The position numbers and the translations under genes were made by a program. Source: Scolanthus callimorphus (taxonomy: Eukaryota; Cnidaria; Anthozoa; Actiniaria; Edwardsiidae). Taken from it: a stretch of 64,000 bases of DNA. Where the stretch lies: positions 12,801,912 through 12,865,911 of the forward strand of contig CM066920.1 of NCBI GenBank assembly GCA_033964015.1, written 5' to 3'. Below the pieces are notes generated by a model that saw only the letters and a list, made by a program, of their open reading frames with translations, did not search any database and had not been told where the DNA came from. Shown in pieces: positions 10,349 to 24,000 of this stretch; the stretch's first letter is position 1, and each line of letters opens with the position of its first letter.

Positions 10349-10493
10349 CACTGGAGAGCTGGCTAGCAGGCTAATGTTGATTCTGCTCCAGTTTTGAGTT
10401 TTTCTTTCGGGTTACCTTCTCATCTTCCAATCCTAAAACTAGAAACCTAACTAAACTACCCTCTAGTCTCAATGTTCCTCCCTATTAATACCG

Positions 10494-12096
10494 CTATAGT
10501 TCAGATTCATGTTTTAAATCTTCTAACTGATCCATCATCTCTCGGATCTCCGCTTGTAAAGTTTGATGAAATCCTGAGTCATCGCCTGCAATGCAGTCCT
10601 CGATGTCTCCATCGTCGTCTTCCGAAGCGCACTCGGAATGCAAATAAGTGTTTTCCGGAGAGTCGTCGCATGCCTCCATTCGGCTATTGCCGAGATAAAC
10701 TCGTTCTAGATCGTCCTCCGAGTATGCGCCGTCAGTCACACTGCCGAGCTCGGAATCCCGAAGCATTGTCGGCGCGTACGAGCCGACCGGTAACGTGTCT
10801 ATACTTTCGGGATACGGTTCCCGAGGAGGCCCCGGGAATCTCGGGTAGTTCCGAATGAAATCGGTATCCGTGATGTCTGAGAACTCGGAGAACCGCGAGT
10901 CCATCGAGTATCTGGATGCCGCACTTCCTTTAGGCGCGTAATCCGAAGGCTTTTTAGGAACGTGAGGGGCCTCTAGATGACCGTCCTCGGACTCAGAGGG
11001 CTTATAATAACGAGGCCTTTGGGGCACCTCAGGTATATTGAGCCCAGAGCTCTGTGACGATAGCATGCTCTCGGTCCTGTCGGGAACTTGAGGGCCATCT
11101 TGGTACTCAGTACTGTCAGGGACACCCATGAAGCTTGCGGAGCGCTCTCTGCATAATGCCCCTGTCCCGTTCCTTTTTTGGACCAGTGTCTGTGGAATAT
11201 CCGTGTAGTCCCATACGTATTTGACATTAGTGTCTGAGCAATTCAGGGACTTTGGTGTCGGGGGTGTCGGCTCACGATGTCTCCAGCAGTCATCAGAGTC
11301 ATATCCCGGTGGTGATTCTGCCCCGTACCCCTCCATTTGTCGTGGGGGAGGGGTGGGTGGTGTGGGCGAGTTGACTTCTGATCCGATCACCGGTGGTGAT
11401 ACCTTGAGCACTGAGTTACGTGGGCTTTGCGCATGCTCTTTTGTGATTTCCCGCTTACGATGTGCTCGCCGGCGCAGGATGATAACGACAACCAAGACGA
11501 TCAAAAGCAGCACAGCCAATACGACACCGATCGCTATGATCTCGGCGCGACCGAGCGGCCATCCCTTTTCATCTGGAGCTATATTGGCGAGCACTTGCGT
11601 ACATAGCTCGCCCGCATGAGTACTACTTGAGCAGTTACAGCGGAAAGAGCCGGGTGTGTTGATACAAATGCCTCCATTCTTGCAGGGTGACTCCTGGCAC
11701 TCATCAACATCCACGCTACAGTCCAATCCCGTGAACCCCCGCGGGCACACGCACACCGCGCCAGCGCTCTTCATCTCACATGAGCCGCCGTTCAGACATG
11801 GTAAGCGGTTGCAGTGGAAGCCTTGCTCGCAGCGCTTACCCAACAGGCCATTCGGGCATTCACATTCGTAGTCATCGCCACGGTTGGTGCAGTTACCATT
11901 GAAGAAACACGGGCTGGACGCGCAGGGCCTGGTGTCTATCTCACAGTTCCTGCCGCTGACACCATCAGGGCATGCGCAGATGAACTCGTCTTGTTCTCCC
12001 GTCATACACGAGCCGCCGTTTTTACAAGGTGAACTTACGCATGCGCCAACGAAGTTCTGGCACTGGTAGCCCGTGTACCCCTTGCGGCACTTGCAT
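10494..12096 (-). CDS. FAT1: Fat-like exon 15: last EGFs, transmembrane helix, cytoplasmic tail, stop
   Basis: The acceptor TTCACTCCAG precedes 12096; one base completes the Arg codon begun in exon 14. Completed EGFs include SSPCKNGGSC, a variant SSPCFFNGNC, LPCLNGGSC and a calcium-binding type DVDECQESPCKNGGICIN. A strongly hydrophobic helix (IIAIGVVLAVLLLIVLVVVI) is followed by the RRRAHRKR stop-transfer cluster. The tail has two proline-rich repeats (SPTPPTPPP and EPTPPTP), possible SH3 or EVH1 ligands, a WDYTD motif recalling the WD-containing segment of Fat tails, acidic stretches (SEDDDGDIEDC), and ends ESEL, which fits a class I PDZ ligand (S at -2, L at 0). Confidence 0.92.
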
Positions 12097-15000
12097 CTGG
12101 AGTGAACAAAGAAAAGAAATGCTTTGGTTTTAGGTGCATGACATTCCCGTTTCATGTTTGCTAAATACTGAAAGCTCGGTTAACAAAATTATGCTATACA
12201 TCCAGACAAACAAACGCACGCACACAGACAAACAATGGAATAAACGAAATAAGATAACACTTCTAAGACTTGGACAGACCACTAACACAGGCCAAAGGCG
12301 AGGATACCAACTATCTAGTCGTGGGGTTAGTCTTCCTTAAACAGCGCCTCCCAATTGTGCGACGTGAAGTGGCCGAAAAAAAAGTTTTTGTAATGTAACT
12401 CAGTATTATTTGTTCTGAACATACCTAGTCTGACCATGTTTACTCTGTCAGCAGGAACGCAGTGTTATTAGGTCTGAACATGCTTAGTTTGAGTATGTTA
12501 ACTCTGTCAGTGGGAACGCAGTGTTATTAGGTCTGAACATGCTTGGTCTGGGCATGTTTACTGTCGTGGAAACGCAGTGTTATTAGGTCTGAACATGCTT
12601 AGTTTGAGTATGTTAACTCTGTCAGTAGGAACGCAGTGTTATTAGGTCTGAACAGTTTCAGTACCAGTGAGAACGGAGTATTAGTGTCGTCCCTCACCTG
12701 TATCCATCTTTAGTATCATAACAGACTCCCTGGTTCTGACACGGCTCTCCCGAACACTTGATGTACGGTTTACAATCACGACCACCATGACCGGGCAGGC
12801 ACTCGCACCGATGACTCTCGAACGTCTCGATGCACTGACTGACGCTAGGACAGGTGTTCGGAAGGCGACACTCCCCTGAGGTCAGGCATCCATTCTCCGT
12901 GTTCGACGGGAACCCGGACGCGAAAGAGTTCGAGCCGGTCATGGGAAGGTCTTTGCCGTTGACGTTCAGGTTCTGCATGCATCCCTTGAATCCATTCTCA
13001 ACTTTCAATGCTGAAAAATAGAACAAAACTTAGCAATTATTTCCTGGTACTAAAAGGGAACTTGAACTCAACCAAGGAATTGTACAACATCAGCTAATCC
13101 AGCTAAGGTATTCCTTACTCAACTTTGAGGGGAAAACGTTTGGAATGGCATTGGGCGTACATGAAAGAGTTGGAAGTACGGAAAAGGATAAGAATTGACA
13201 AAAATTTGCTCGAAATCAGCTAAGGGGTTTTGACGCCCGTTCTGAGCGTAATGTCAAGGCGAAATATTAACAGGTCTGCCAATAACCCTTGTGGCCTTAC
13301 TAAGTATAGAATTACAATTCTTGTTTACCCATACAGAGCTAACGATTTAGTGTTGTTTCATATTTTGGCAGCTCTATACATTAGATATAGTTTACATCAT
13401 TGCGACGGAACAACGGAAGACTAAAACCGAAACTTGCTTACTAGAAATGTTAAACGCAGTTGGTTGTTTAGGAAATACTAACCTTGTCCATTGGAGCGCT
13501 TGATCCGGGGATTCAAGACCTTGGCGCCAAAGTAGATAGAATTTCCGTCGAGATTAAGTATACGCATGCGCCCAGGAGATTGACCGCTCGCCTGATGCTT
13601 GCCGTAATCGAGAGTGACGGTGGCGTGGTTACCCTGGCGCTCGACAGCCACGTGATGCCATTTCCCATCATTCACTGGGGACCAGTCGATGCTCACTACG
13701 CCTGCGCCGGAACCGAAGTCAAATCGCAGCTGAATGAATCCCTTGACGATCTGGTAAACAACAGTCAGGCAGTTAGAGACAAAGGACCAGTCAGCTTCAA
13801 TACAGACTTTTAGCTGACAGGTGACAGTCACTGACGCATGCGGGTGACAGCCACTGACGCATGCGGGTGACAGCCACTGACGCATGCGGGTGACAGCCAC
13901 TGACGCATGCGGGTGACAGCCACTGACGCATGCGGTTCGAAAAAGACCTTTCTGCGCACGGATGTAACAAGAGCTGACAGGTGACAGTCACTGACGCATG
14001 CGGTTCGAAAAAGACCTTTCTGCGCACGGATGTAACAAGAGCGCCCCAAGAGCTCGATCTCACTTATGCGTCAAGCAAGCGCAAATGAAAAGAAAGGGGA
14101 GATTAGATCGAGGGAAAATCTCTACGGTGATTCGACGCTCGAGCTTTTGTGATTTCGTATAATTGTTAGTGTGAACACACAGCAAATAATAGAGCAGATT
14201 TCAGATGAGTCTCAAAAACTAAAATAAAAGACAATACACTTAGCGAATCTGAAGCGAACCCATTCAACAGAGAACCATTCAGGCATCGGAGTGACGTTGT
14301 GTTTGATTCCAGTTGCCATTCTGATTGGTTGGGCAAACAAAAGCCAACGTCCTCGACCAATTAGAACGTAGGAGTTACTTTCGACGGTCATCTGGAATCC
14401 GCTGTAACTCAAACAGTTTAATTTGCGGCTATAAGACTAGTTACCAGTCTCCAAATACGGACTCACCTCTAAGATACTGTAGTCATACTGTCCAGCGGCA
14501 AACACCAGTGTTCCCTCACTCTTGACGGTCTTGATAGCGAGGCCAATGGATCGTGACGGCTCGTCAAACGTCTCTTTTAGACGGTAGCGAATATAGCTAT
14601 CTCCACCAAAAGTACGCGATCTGGCACCTGTGGTAGAAGAGCATCATCGAGAACGAATAACAATAAGGAACTGTCATCAGGCTTTCATAATTGACCTGGT
14701 TTATTACAAACTTGCCTGTCAATTTTCGATGAGAGTATTCCTATCTGACTATGTGGGATAAGCTTGTTAAAGAAAACTAATAGATTTCTACGGTAACAAT
14801 ATACTCATTTTCTAGCCTAGTGGCTCTCTTTTGCACAACAGCGACAAAAAACTCCCTAGGCAGGCATTAGTAAAAATAGTAGTAAAAATTACAAAATATA
14901 CATCAGTTTCCTCTGAAGTTGAGTACTCCTGTCAGTTTTAGGTCGGGGTATCCCCAGTGTTAAAGTAAAGTATTCAGTTTCTACGGTAACGGTATATATA

Positions 15001-18000
15001 AATTTTCTAGCGAGGTGGCTCTCCTTTGCACAATACCAGCACAACACTTCCTCGACAGGGCATATGGCGAGTAAGAAAAATTCTAAAAATTACAAATTAG
15101 CTGCCGAAACTGATATCCATCTTAGGCGTTTTCGCATTCTTACAACTAAAGTGAAAATAGCAGCAGAAATACCAGACTGACTCGTTAGTTGTACCTTTGA
15201 TGCAAGATTTGTCTTCGCAGCCCGTAGTATCCATGTGGCATTTGGTAGGATCCACACACTTGCATTGGTAGCCCTGTGGAAAGTCTGTGCACTTGTAACC
15301 AGCTGCGCATGGTTTGATAGCACACTTCTGAATACTACCACAACCTGAAAAGAATAAATACAAAGAATGAGTGCAAAGAAGAGACCATGGAGGCCTGGGG
15401 ATTTCTAGAAAGCTTTAGAAGAAGCCACGATGCAATAAAAGTGCACATATGCGGTCCAGCGGTGCTCCTGCTAGCGATATGCCACCCAAACAGGGCACAT
15501 TTGCCCACCCCAAGCAGGCACATTTGCCCACCCCAAGCAGGGCACATTTGCCCACCCCAAGCAGGGCACATTTGCCCATCCCAAGCAGGGCACATGGTTA
15601 AGGTATAGAATTTTGATTACTCGTTCGCCATTTTGTTGACCAGAAACATTCTATGCCAGAGAAAGCATATATTTCCATCGGCTGATCCGGGGAAGAGATT
15701 GTTATAATCCTTTCAGACCAAAAGAGAAAACATAGGAATGCTCTCCATTGTTTCCCTGTCAATTACCGGTAGGCTTTTCGTCGTCTGACCACAAGAACTC
15801 CGGGAAAGCTCTTTGTGAAACGAGAACGGAACTATTTCCCAGTAGTGCATGTAAATGGAAAGAGTGTTACGCAATCTTACCTTTGGTCTTGTCCTTACAA
15901 GTACACGCGTGGCTGAGGGAGTGTTCGTACGAGATGTAGCTTGTCTCATCGGACATGACGCGGATCTGTTTGTTCTCGGGCTTGTACACATCACTACACT
16001 GTAAGAACTGAGGGCATTCCATCATGCGGCACTGACTCGCCCCAACAGACGCGATACGAACGCCCACGTGACTCTCGAACGCACGGCGGGAAGAGTTGAG
16101 CTTAGTAGACACATGATGCGGTTGGAACATGCCCTACAAGGGAGGGGAGGGAATAAAACAAAAAAGACAAATTAGCACATTGGTAGCAAGGGAAATCAAC
16201 TCAACTATCACCGGATAAATCTACTAAGCCACAGGGTATGGAAGCTGCCTGTTACTGCGATTTTCATAATTCTGCGAACTCCAACTTGACATTTCCAAAC
16301 GCCAAACTACGTTTCGGCTTTCGTCAATCAAACCTTGTAAGTCAAGTCCACGCAAGTCCATCTGAGTTTGGTTTACATCGCAAAGTGAAAAATTGCGTTT
16401 TGAAGACAAGCTAGCCTCTATAAGATCACAAGATCTACCAAAGCCTCCGTGAAACCACCCAGAGTTGTTCATTCGTTTGATTGACGAAAGCCAAACCGTG
16501 GTTTGTTGGTCGGTGTAGAGTTCGCAGAATTATGAAAATCACAGTAAGCTTCACTCTTACAGATTTTGTTTACGAGTGTTCTAGCCTCAGAAAATGCCAA
16601 TTAGATTTCGAAGACTGATAAAGCACTGCAAGGTTCGCAGCCCAGGAGTGTCTCTGATTTCTGACTTGAGTAGGTAACAATGTGTCGAAATATAATAAGA
16701 AGTCCACCGCTCCCGTCAAGTATTAAAGCTAAGTTTTTCATTTGATATAGCAGTGCGTCAAATGTAACTCAACACACCTTATATCTCTTACTGACAGCTA
16801 CCACGACATCCAGATCACTCTCTGTTGACTGCATGCTCCAGATGTGAACCTTCTGAGGCGAGACCTTCAGCACTCGGCCAATAAACTCCTTACACTTCTC
16901 AAAACCCGTCTCCACAAACGTGCCTGCGCTAAGACGAGCCAGGCGTAGCGTGACAGAGTGTTCCCGAGTCTCGTCCGTGATCTCTGATACCACAACCGTC
17001 ACGCTACTGTAGACTGTGTAACGCCCATCTGTCACGCTCGCATTTAACTTATAAGTCCCTTGGGAGATGCTGGCTCTTGCGCGCACCGTGCCTCCGTCGG
17101 AAATCCTCAGAGGGGACCTTTTAGGAGGGGACACTATTGAGTAGGTCAGCAGGTCACCATCTCTGTCTGTGCCCTTTACGCGCCCGATAACGCCACCGTT
17201 GAAATTAGAATCATAGAGATTGACGTAAACAGTCAGGGGGTGCACCATGGGAGGGTGCGTAATGCTCTTCACGACCTTGACGATGATTGACACTTCTGTC
17301 GACTGGGGAGGGTGTCCGTTATCGGCCACTAGAACCCTGAGACGGTAATGTCCATCACTGTGATGCACGTCCCCGGATTTAGTCATCAACCCGTTAGGGT
17401 GGAGAGTAAACTTGGAAGTGTCTCCAGATACTAACGTGAAGGTATAAGGCGCCCCATTTCCCTTGCCGTCTCTGTCGTGAGGGCTCAAGTGAATTACCTT
17501 AGCGTTGGGTAAGCTATTCTCCGCTAACAGCGCCGTCAAGTTACCTTGTGAGAACTCTGGCGGGTTGTCATTCACATCGCTCAGCTCGATGTTCGCTATC
17601 GCCTCAGAAAACAAGGGTGGAGAACCCGAGTCTTGCGCGCGCACGGTCAACTTGTAATGCGCCTTGGCCTCTCTGTCGATAGACCCCGCTACCGTTATAG
17701 CGCCTGTAGACTCGTCAATTTTAAACTTCCGACGCTTATTACCGCCCACGATAGAGTAGCGAATCTGTTTGTTCATCCCGCTATCGGCGTCGACTGCAAA
17801 TACTTGTAGGACAAAGGTGTCGGGCGCGGAGTTCTCGTCTACCTTAGCGTTATACACGCGCTCCGTAAAGACAGGCTTGTTATCGTTCACGTCCGTGATC
17901 GAGATACGGACATAAGCCGTGCTGGTGAGCACAGGAGGCCCAGAATCACTAGCAGTCACTGTCAGTGTATAGCGGTTACTCTTCTCGTAGTCCACATTCC

Positions 18001-21000
18001 CGTTTAACCTGATGATACCGGTTTTTGTCTCGATAGTGAAGAGCCCATCGTCAGGTCCTCGCAGGATCTGGTATGTAATAACCTCATGACTGGACTCGCG
18101 GCTGATGGCATGCACGCGGGTGACTTCACTCCCCCTGAAGGCGTTCTCACTGATATTCGCTAAGTACACCATACTTGAGAATTCAGGGGGGACATCATTG
18201 ATATTGAGGACCTGGATTTCAACCGTCGCGAGGGACCATAACGGAGGGGTACCGCTATCGATGGCCTTTACTTGGAGGGTGTAGTTCTCTTTGAGTTCTC
18301 TATTAAGAGCCTTTTTCAGAGCGATAATGCCTGTTCCAGTCTCGATCTCAAAGGTGCCTTCCGCATCATCCGTGAGAGAGTACGTCAGTTTCCTGTTCAG
18401 TCCGGTGTCCGCGTCATCTGCCTTGACTTGTAATAAGACTTTTTTGAGTGGCGCGTCTTCGTAGACTGACTGGACGTATCGCGACTGAGAGAACACGGGT
18501 TCGTTATCATTGACGTCATCAAGGTGAATCGTCACGTTACTGTAGCACGCATTGCCTCCGATGTCGGCCGCTGACACCATGAAGTTGTAAAACGGGCGCG
18601 TCTCGCGGTCGAGCAGGACTAGGTTCGTCATCACGCCTGGAGGCAAAGAAAGCAAAATACGGTTAGATACGGATAAAGGGCTCTATGCGTGCCACGTGTA
18701 AAATTTCTTGGAGACCCCCCGCTCCCCCCCCCCCCCCAAAAAAAAAAAAGTGATTGGACCCCAAAGGACATTCTTCTTCCACCATTACGTCGCGCTATTT
18801 TCATTTTGGGGGCGATTTGGAATACTCAGCTGTCAATCAAAGTCCAAGCTGCCACGGTCTTTCGACGGAGAATGGTGTGCTCTTGAGTCTCAAGAGGGAA
18901 ACAACCCTCCAGCGTAAGCTTTTTAGATAATTGAGAGCCTTACACGCAGCGAGCGGCTTGGACTTTGATTGACAGCTCAGTAGTACCAAATTTCCCCAAA
19001 AAGGAAAGAGAATAGCGCGACGGCGTAACAGTGGATTCAGTGGTAAGACGATTAAAGCAGGGCTTGAAATTGCGCCCGATACAGGCGTAAATACGCCTAA
19101 AAAATTTCCTTTTACGCCTAACTTTTTAGGCTTAGGCGTAAAATAACGACTGTGTTTTCAGTTTCTAACGTGTTCTCCTTGTGGATTTACGCCTAGATCT
19201 TTGATTATTTACACCTATAATGTTGATGCAAGGCGTAAAATTGCGACTATGTTTATTTCTTAATGTCAAGCCCTGAAAGGCTACATTTCTCGGGGCTAAA
19301 AATACGACCCCAAACTCTGGCTGATCACCTGAATTAGGTTCTCTACCTGTATGAGAAGACGGTCACTAAAAATATAGTTTGACATTCAGAGCCCGTTCAA
19401 ACGAGACCGGTACAAAACCGGACCGGTACAATTCTGGCACATATTGCAACAGTGTTCACACGGGACCGTGCACGCCTAACCGTACCACAAGCGGTCCGGT
19501 ACCGCAGATCCCCTGTGAACACGCGGCGGTACCGTACCAGAATTGTACCGGTCTCGTGTGAACGGGTCTCAGTCAGTCGTGATTCTTCGTAAACCCTACC
19601 TTTCTTGTCCACCGCAAACTTCCCCATCCCCTGTCCAAACACGGAGTAGTGCAGCTCAGCGTTGACCCCCGTATCCGCGTCAGTTGCGCCCAGAGTCACC
19701 ACTGGTGTGCCCAGCGGTGCATTCTCGAGCATGCGTTCTACGTATATGGACTTGCTGCAGACCGGGCCATTGTCATTTGCGTCATCGATGTCAATTTTCA
19801 GCTGCGCGAAGCTAGTGAAAAGCCCGTCACTTGCGCTAATGTTGAGGTTATACCGAGACACAGACTCGCGATCGAGGGAGCCGTGCACGAATAACACTCC
19901 GGTCTTACGCTCGATTCCGAACTTGGCCTGCGGGTCGCCAGATAGGATGAAGTAAAACAAATCCGAGTTCAGGTCCCCGTCCTTGGCCGTTATAGTTGTC
20001 ACACTCTGGCCAATCAGCGCGTCTTCTTTGACCGAGGCCTTGAATTGTGATTGGCTGAATTTCGGAGGTGAGTCGTTGACATCTAAGATTATTGCGCGTA
20101 CTGTTGTCTCGCTAGCTAACTTGGTGGTGCCGTTATCAGAAGCGCGGATCCTGAACTCGTGTATGGGGACCGTCTCGCGGTCTAGAGCTCCTTTTGTTGT
20201 TATCCAACCCGTGTGGCGGTCGATATCGAACTTAGTCCGCACGGCCGCGTCTTGCGTCACAAACTCGTAGCTAACCTTGCCATTACGACCACTGTCCAAA
20301 TCCTCGGCGAACACTCGTAACACTTTAGAGCCGATGTCGATGTTTTCCGGAATACTCACGATGTACGGATCCGATACGAAAGTCGGTGTGACGTCATTGA
20401 CATCTGTCACCTGCACGACAACCGCTGTGCGCGCAATCTGATGTATCGCGGACGCGTTGGCTTCAATAATCATCACGTAACGATTCTTCGCTTCGCGATC
20501 GAGATTCCCGATAACCTTGACCCGACCCATGGAGTCCACTCCGAATTTCTTCTCATTGTTGCCAAATGTGTGGCCCTTGATGATCTTGTAACCAATCTTG
20601 GCAGGCGATCCTGATCCAGGCACGACAAGTCGAAGAGTCTTCACATCTGTGCCCATTCTAGCGTCCTCCGCTACCTCAGCGTCGTATTTAGTTTTCTCAA
20701 ACTGCAAAATCCGTACATCCTTCTCCAGAACAGTAACCTTTACAGGCGCGATGCTTCGCAGTGTGGGACTACCGCTATCTTTGACAAGCACAAAGAAGTT
20801 ATAGTCCTTCACTTCCGGTGGGCGGGCAACCTTTATCACGCCAGTGGACGAGTCCATCGTGAAGACTGGAGGGGTCTGGTGACCAAGTATGGCGTATGAC
20901 AGCGCGCCGTTAGAGCCTGCGTCTTCGTCATTCGCTGACGTCATCAAGACGGGCGTTCCCGTGGTAACGGAGCGAGAGATGGTGGTTTCGTAGCTCTTCA

Positions 21001-24000
21001 GCTCGAACTTAGGCTGGTTGTCATTCTCATCCAAGAGGCTAACCTACAGAAAACAAGCGAAGTATTGGGTCAGTAGTACTTAACTAACGTAATGGGTCAA
21101 CTGAAGAACTGCATACGATAATATGGCCAGTAAATATGAACGCTGTGGACTGTTTTTAAAACAGTTCTCTATCCCCACGGCAAACGTGAAAAGTTTCTTA
21201 TAGTACTAGCAAAGGGCCTCCCTTTATGAATAAAAGGGTAAAAACGCGTGGTTAAATCTATCTAGCGAAAACAAAGGCTAGACACCCTAGCTTGAAAAAA
21301 AAGAAGAGAAAACTATATTCGCAATCGCGCATCACTACAACCATCTAGCAGCCCAGGGCTGTGATCAAAGGCTGTCATTCCCGGTGTTAACTCTTGAGTC
21401 CCTTGTGTATCGATTAAGAAGATCAATGTTGATATCCCCAGTAATCACTCACCTCAACTATACAGAAGCCGAACCTTCCCCCGCCATCCGTAGCTCTGAT
21501 AGGAACAGACATGATGGCCTGTGAGGAGTTCTCGCGATCAAACATGAGCCTGCTGTACATCATGCCAGAGTCCCCATCAATCCTGAACTTGCGCATGGCA
21601 TCCACGCTATCGATAGAGTACGTCAGACGCGCATAGTTTCCCGAGTCCAGGTCCGTGGCTGTTACCATGGTAACGAACGTCCCCTCCGGGTAGTTCTCAT
21701 TGAAGGTGACCTTGTAGACGTCTTGGCTGAAGATCGGGCTGTGATCGTTCGTGTCTCCGATGATGACCCGAACCTTAGACGAGCTCGCGTGCACGCCATC
21801 GGTAACCGCGACATCGAGGCTGTAGATCTTGCCACGCCTGATTCCTACAACACGCGACAGGGTGATGACGCCACTTTTAGGGTCCATGTGGAAGTGCTGG
21901 CGACCATGGCCGGAAGTGATAGAGTACTGAAGCTTCTTGATGTCATTTTCGTCAGGGTCGGTTGCTAGGACACGCGTGACGAACTGCCCTGGGCCAGCAT
22001 TGCCGAGAATAGAGGCCGCGTACATGGGTTTGTCAAAGCGAGGCGAGTTATCGTTAGCGTCCTCGAGTACAATGCGCATGCGCGCCTCGCCTGTTAGAGA
22101 AGGCACGCCCTCATCCGTCGCCACCACGATCATCTCGTGAACCACTCGGGACTCGTAGTCGAGCGACTTCGCTACCGATATCATTCCCGACGTTTTATCG
22201 ATTTTGAAAAACTCGCCAACGCGACTGGCATTTTGGATGTGGTAGTTGATCTTCTTATTCAATCCCGAGTCGCCATCGGTTGCTTTGACGGTTATCACAT
22301 GTGTATCAATCGTTATGCCCTCGCTAACTGTTGCGAGGTAAAGTGATCGATTAAACACCGGCGCAATGTCATTCACATCCGTAACTGTCACATCCACTGC
22401 CACATCTGAGTGCGAGGCGGTCCGTGCGTCCGTTGCCCTGACAACCAGCTTATACTTGGAGTTGGTCTCATAATCCAGCGCTGCTGCGACAGTGACTACA
22501 CCTACGACGCAACAATGATAATATATTTGGGGGTCAGTTCGAAGTAAATCCGAATCTTTGATTACCTCCGCATCTGCAGTTATCCACTAATTTAGCGCAT
22601 TACAGTCAAAACCATTGCATCGCGACAATCGCGACCCACGTTTTCAAAAACATCAAATTATGTGTTGATTTCTGACTTTTGAGCATCTGAGTCAATGAAA
22701 CTCCTGCCCTGTTTCGCCTGGTGCAGTAAACTGGCTTCTGTCTGAACTAAAAACAGACAACGTTGCGACGGAAAACCAGGCAACTGCACTAGGCGAAAAA
22801 GGGCAATAATCTAATTGGCTCATAAGATTTGACTTGCGGAACAGCAAAGCCGAAACCAAATCGATGTTTTGAAAACGAGATTCGCGATGTACGATTTTAG
22901 CTGTAATCGCATCCTTTATTTGAATAGACTTTAAAAGTGCACATCACATGCTAGTAAATGCGAGACAAGCGCGCGCGACTTATGGCTGGGACGCCCCCGT
23001 GCTAACTGTCGTGAACTCATAAAGTGAGATGTCTTGTGATTTTACAAAAAACCTCCAGCAACTCCATGAGCGCAAGGCACAAAACCCAGTGCATTTTTCA
23101 TAATGATGCGAGCTCTGAAGCAAGTCATGCCGTGTCTTCACAGCTCCCATTGATCGCGCAACTAACACTAAGCAACCACAAATATCACTGAGAGGTATTT
23201 CAGAAGCTACCGGGTCGCTTAGATTTTGATTCAGGGAACGCATTGAAAACACAATTAATAGTCGGTGCGGAGATTATGAAAAGCGCAGCACAACAAAAGG
23301 GAAGCCGCAGTTATAACTACAACATTAGATAACTACACCTACCACTTTTAAAGTCGATAGAGAACTGATTGAGTGGATCTCCGCCAGTGATGCTGTACAG
23401 TATATTCGAGCCGCTAGGGCTCCGCGCCACGACTGTAGTGATCAGAGATCCCACACCAGTGTCCTCGGCTATCTGCTTACTAAACGAGAGCTTATCAAAG
23501 ACGGGAGTCTCCTTGTCAACGACCTTGATCTTGACCACCGCCTCTGAGCTGTATAGACCATCTGTCGCCTCTATCATCAGAGTAAACAGACGCGGTACCT
23601 TGATGTTGTCAAGGTTACGCCGCACGATGACGTCACCGCCCTTGCGACTGACCGAGAAGTATCCATCCCCGCCTCCCTTAAGTGCGTATCTGTGAGATGG
23701 AAGGAAGAGAATAATTAGATGCAATATAGCAGGGGCGTAGCCAGCACTTATGAGATGGGGGGTTCCAAAATTCAAAAAATAAAAAACTCCACATAGATCT
23801 CGGGGAAAAAACTAGCGTTTGAAGAAATTTGCTACATTTTATTGGAGCTTTTACTTGTTGTCTATTAAATATTTACAATTTTAGTAGTAAGTCGGTCCAG
23901 AACAGAGGCGAGGAGGGGTTCCGCTGCGGGAGAGGGGTTTCCGGAACCCCCCTGGCTACGCCCCTGTATAGATGAAACAGTAGAGCTGAATACACCACTG

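Larger units (their letters stand above)
5783..10493. other. Gene-free spacer between the BTB-kelch cluster and the Fat-like gene
   Basis: No convincing coding region on either strand; open frames here are short and resemble nothing recognised. Contents seen: a MITE-like element (6310-6793), a solo half-repeat (8221-8283), a composite foldback repeat (8620-9090), a long hairpin (10250-10348) and A/T-rich sequence at 9300-10200. The right-hand part probably contains the 3' UTR of the minus-strand Fat-like gene; a minus-strand AATAAA lies at 9325-9330. Confidence 0.6.

Noticed and set aside
10472..12069. Several plus-strand open frames opposite the last Fat-like exon
   Set aside because: They are antisense shadows of a long conserved coding exon in GC-rich sequence.
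13821..13935. Possible CRISPR array
   Set aside because: Units are directly adjacent with no spacers, in an intron of an animal gene; it is a minisatellite.
13797..14063. Open frame of repetitive HASVTVTRMRQWLSPACV-type peptide on the minus strand
   Set aside because: It is the translation of the 23-bp intronic minisatellite; the real exon 13 starts at the acceptor before 13750.
19397..19599. Extension of the exon 8 frame past the donor
   Set aside because: The cadherin sequence stops at the GTAGGG donor and the remainder translates the palindromic element at 19389-19570.
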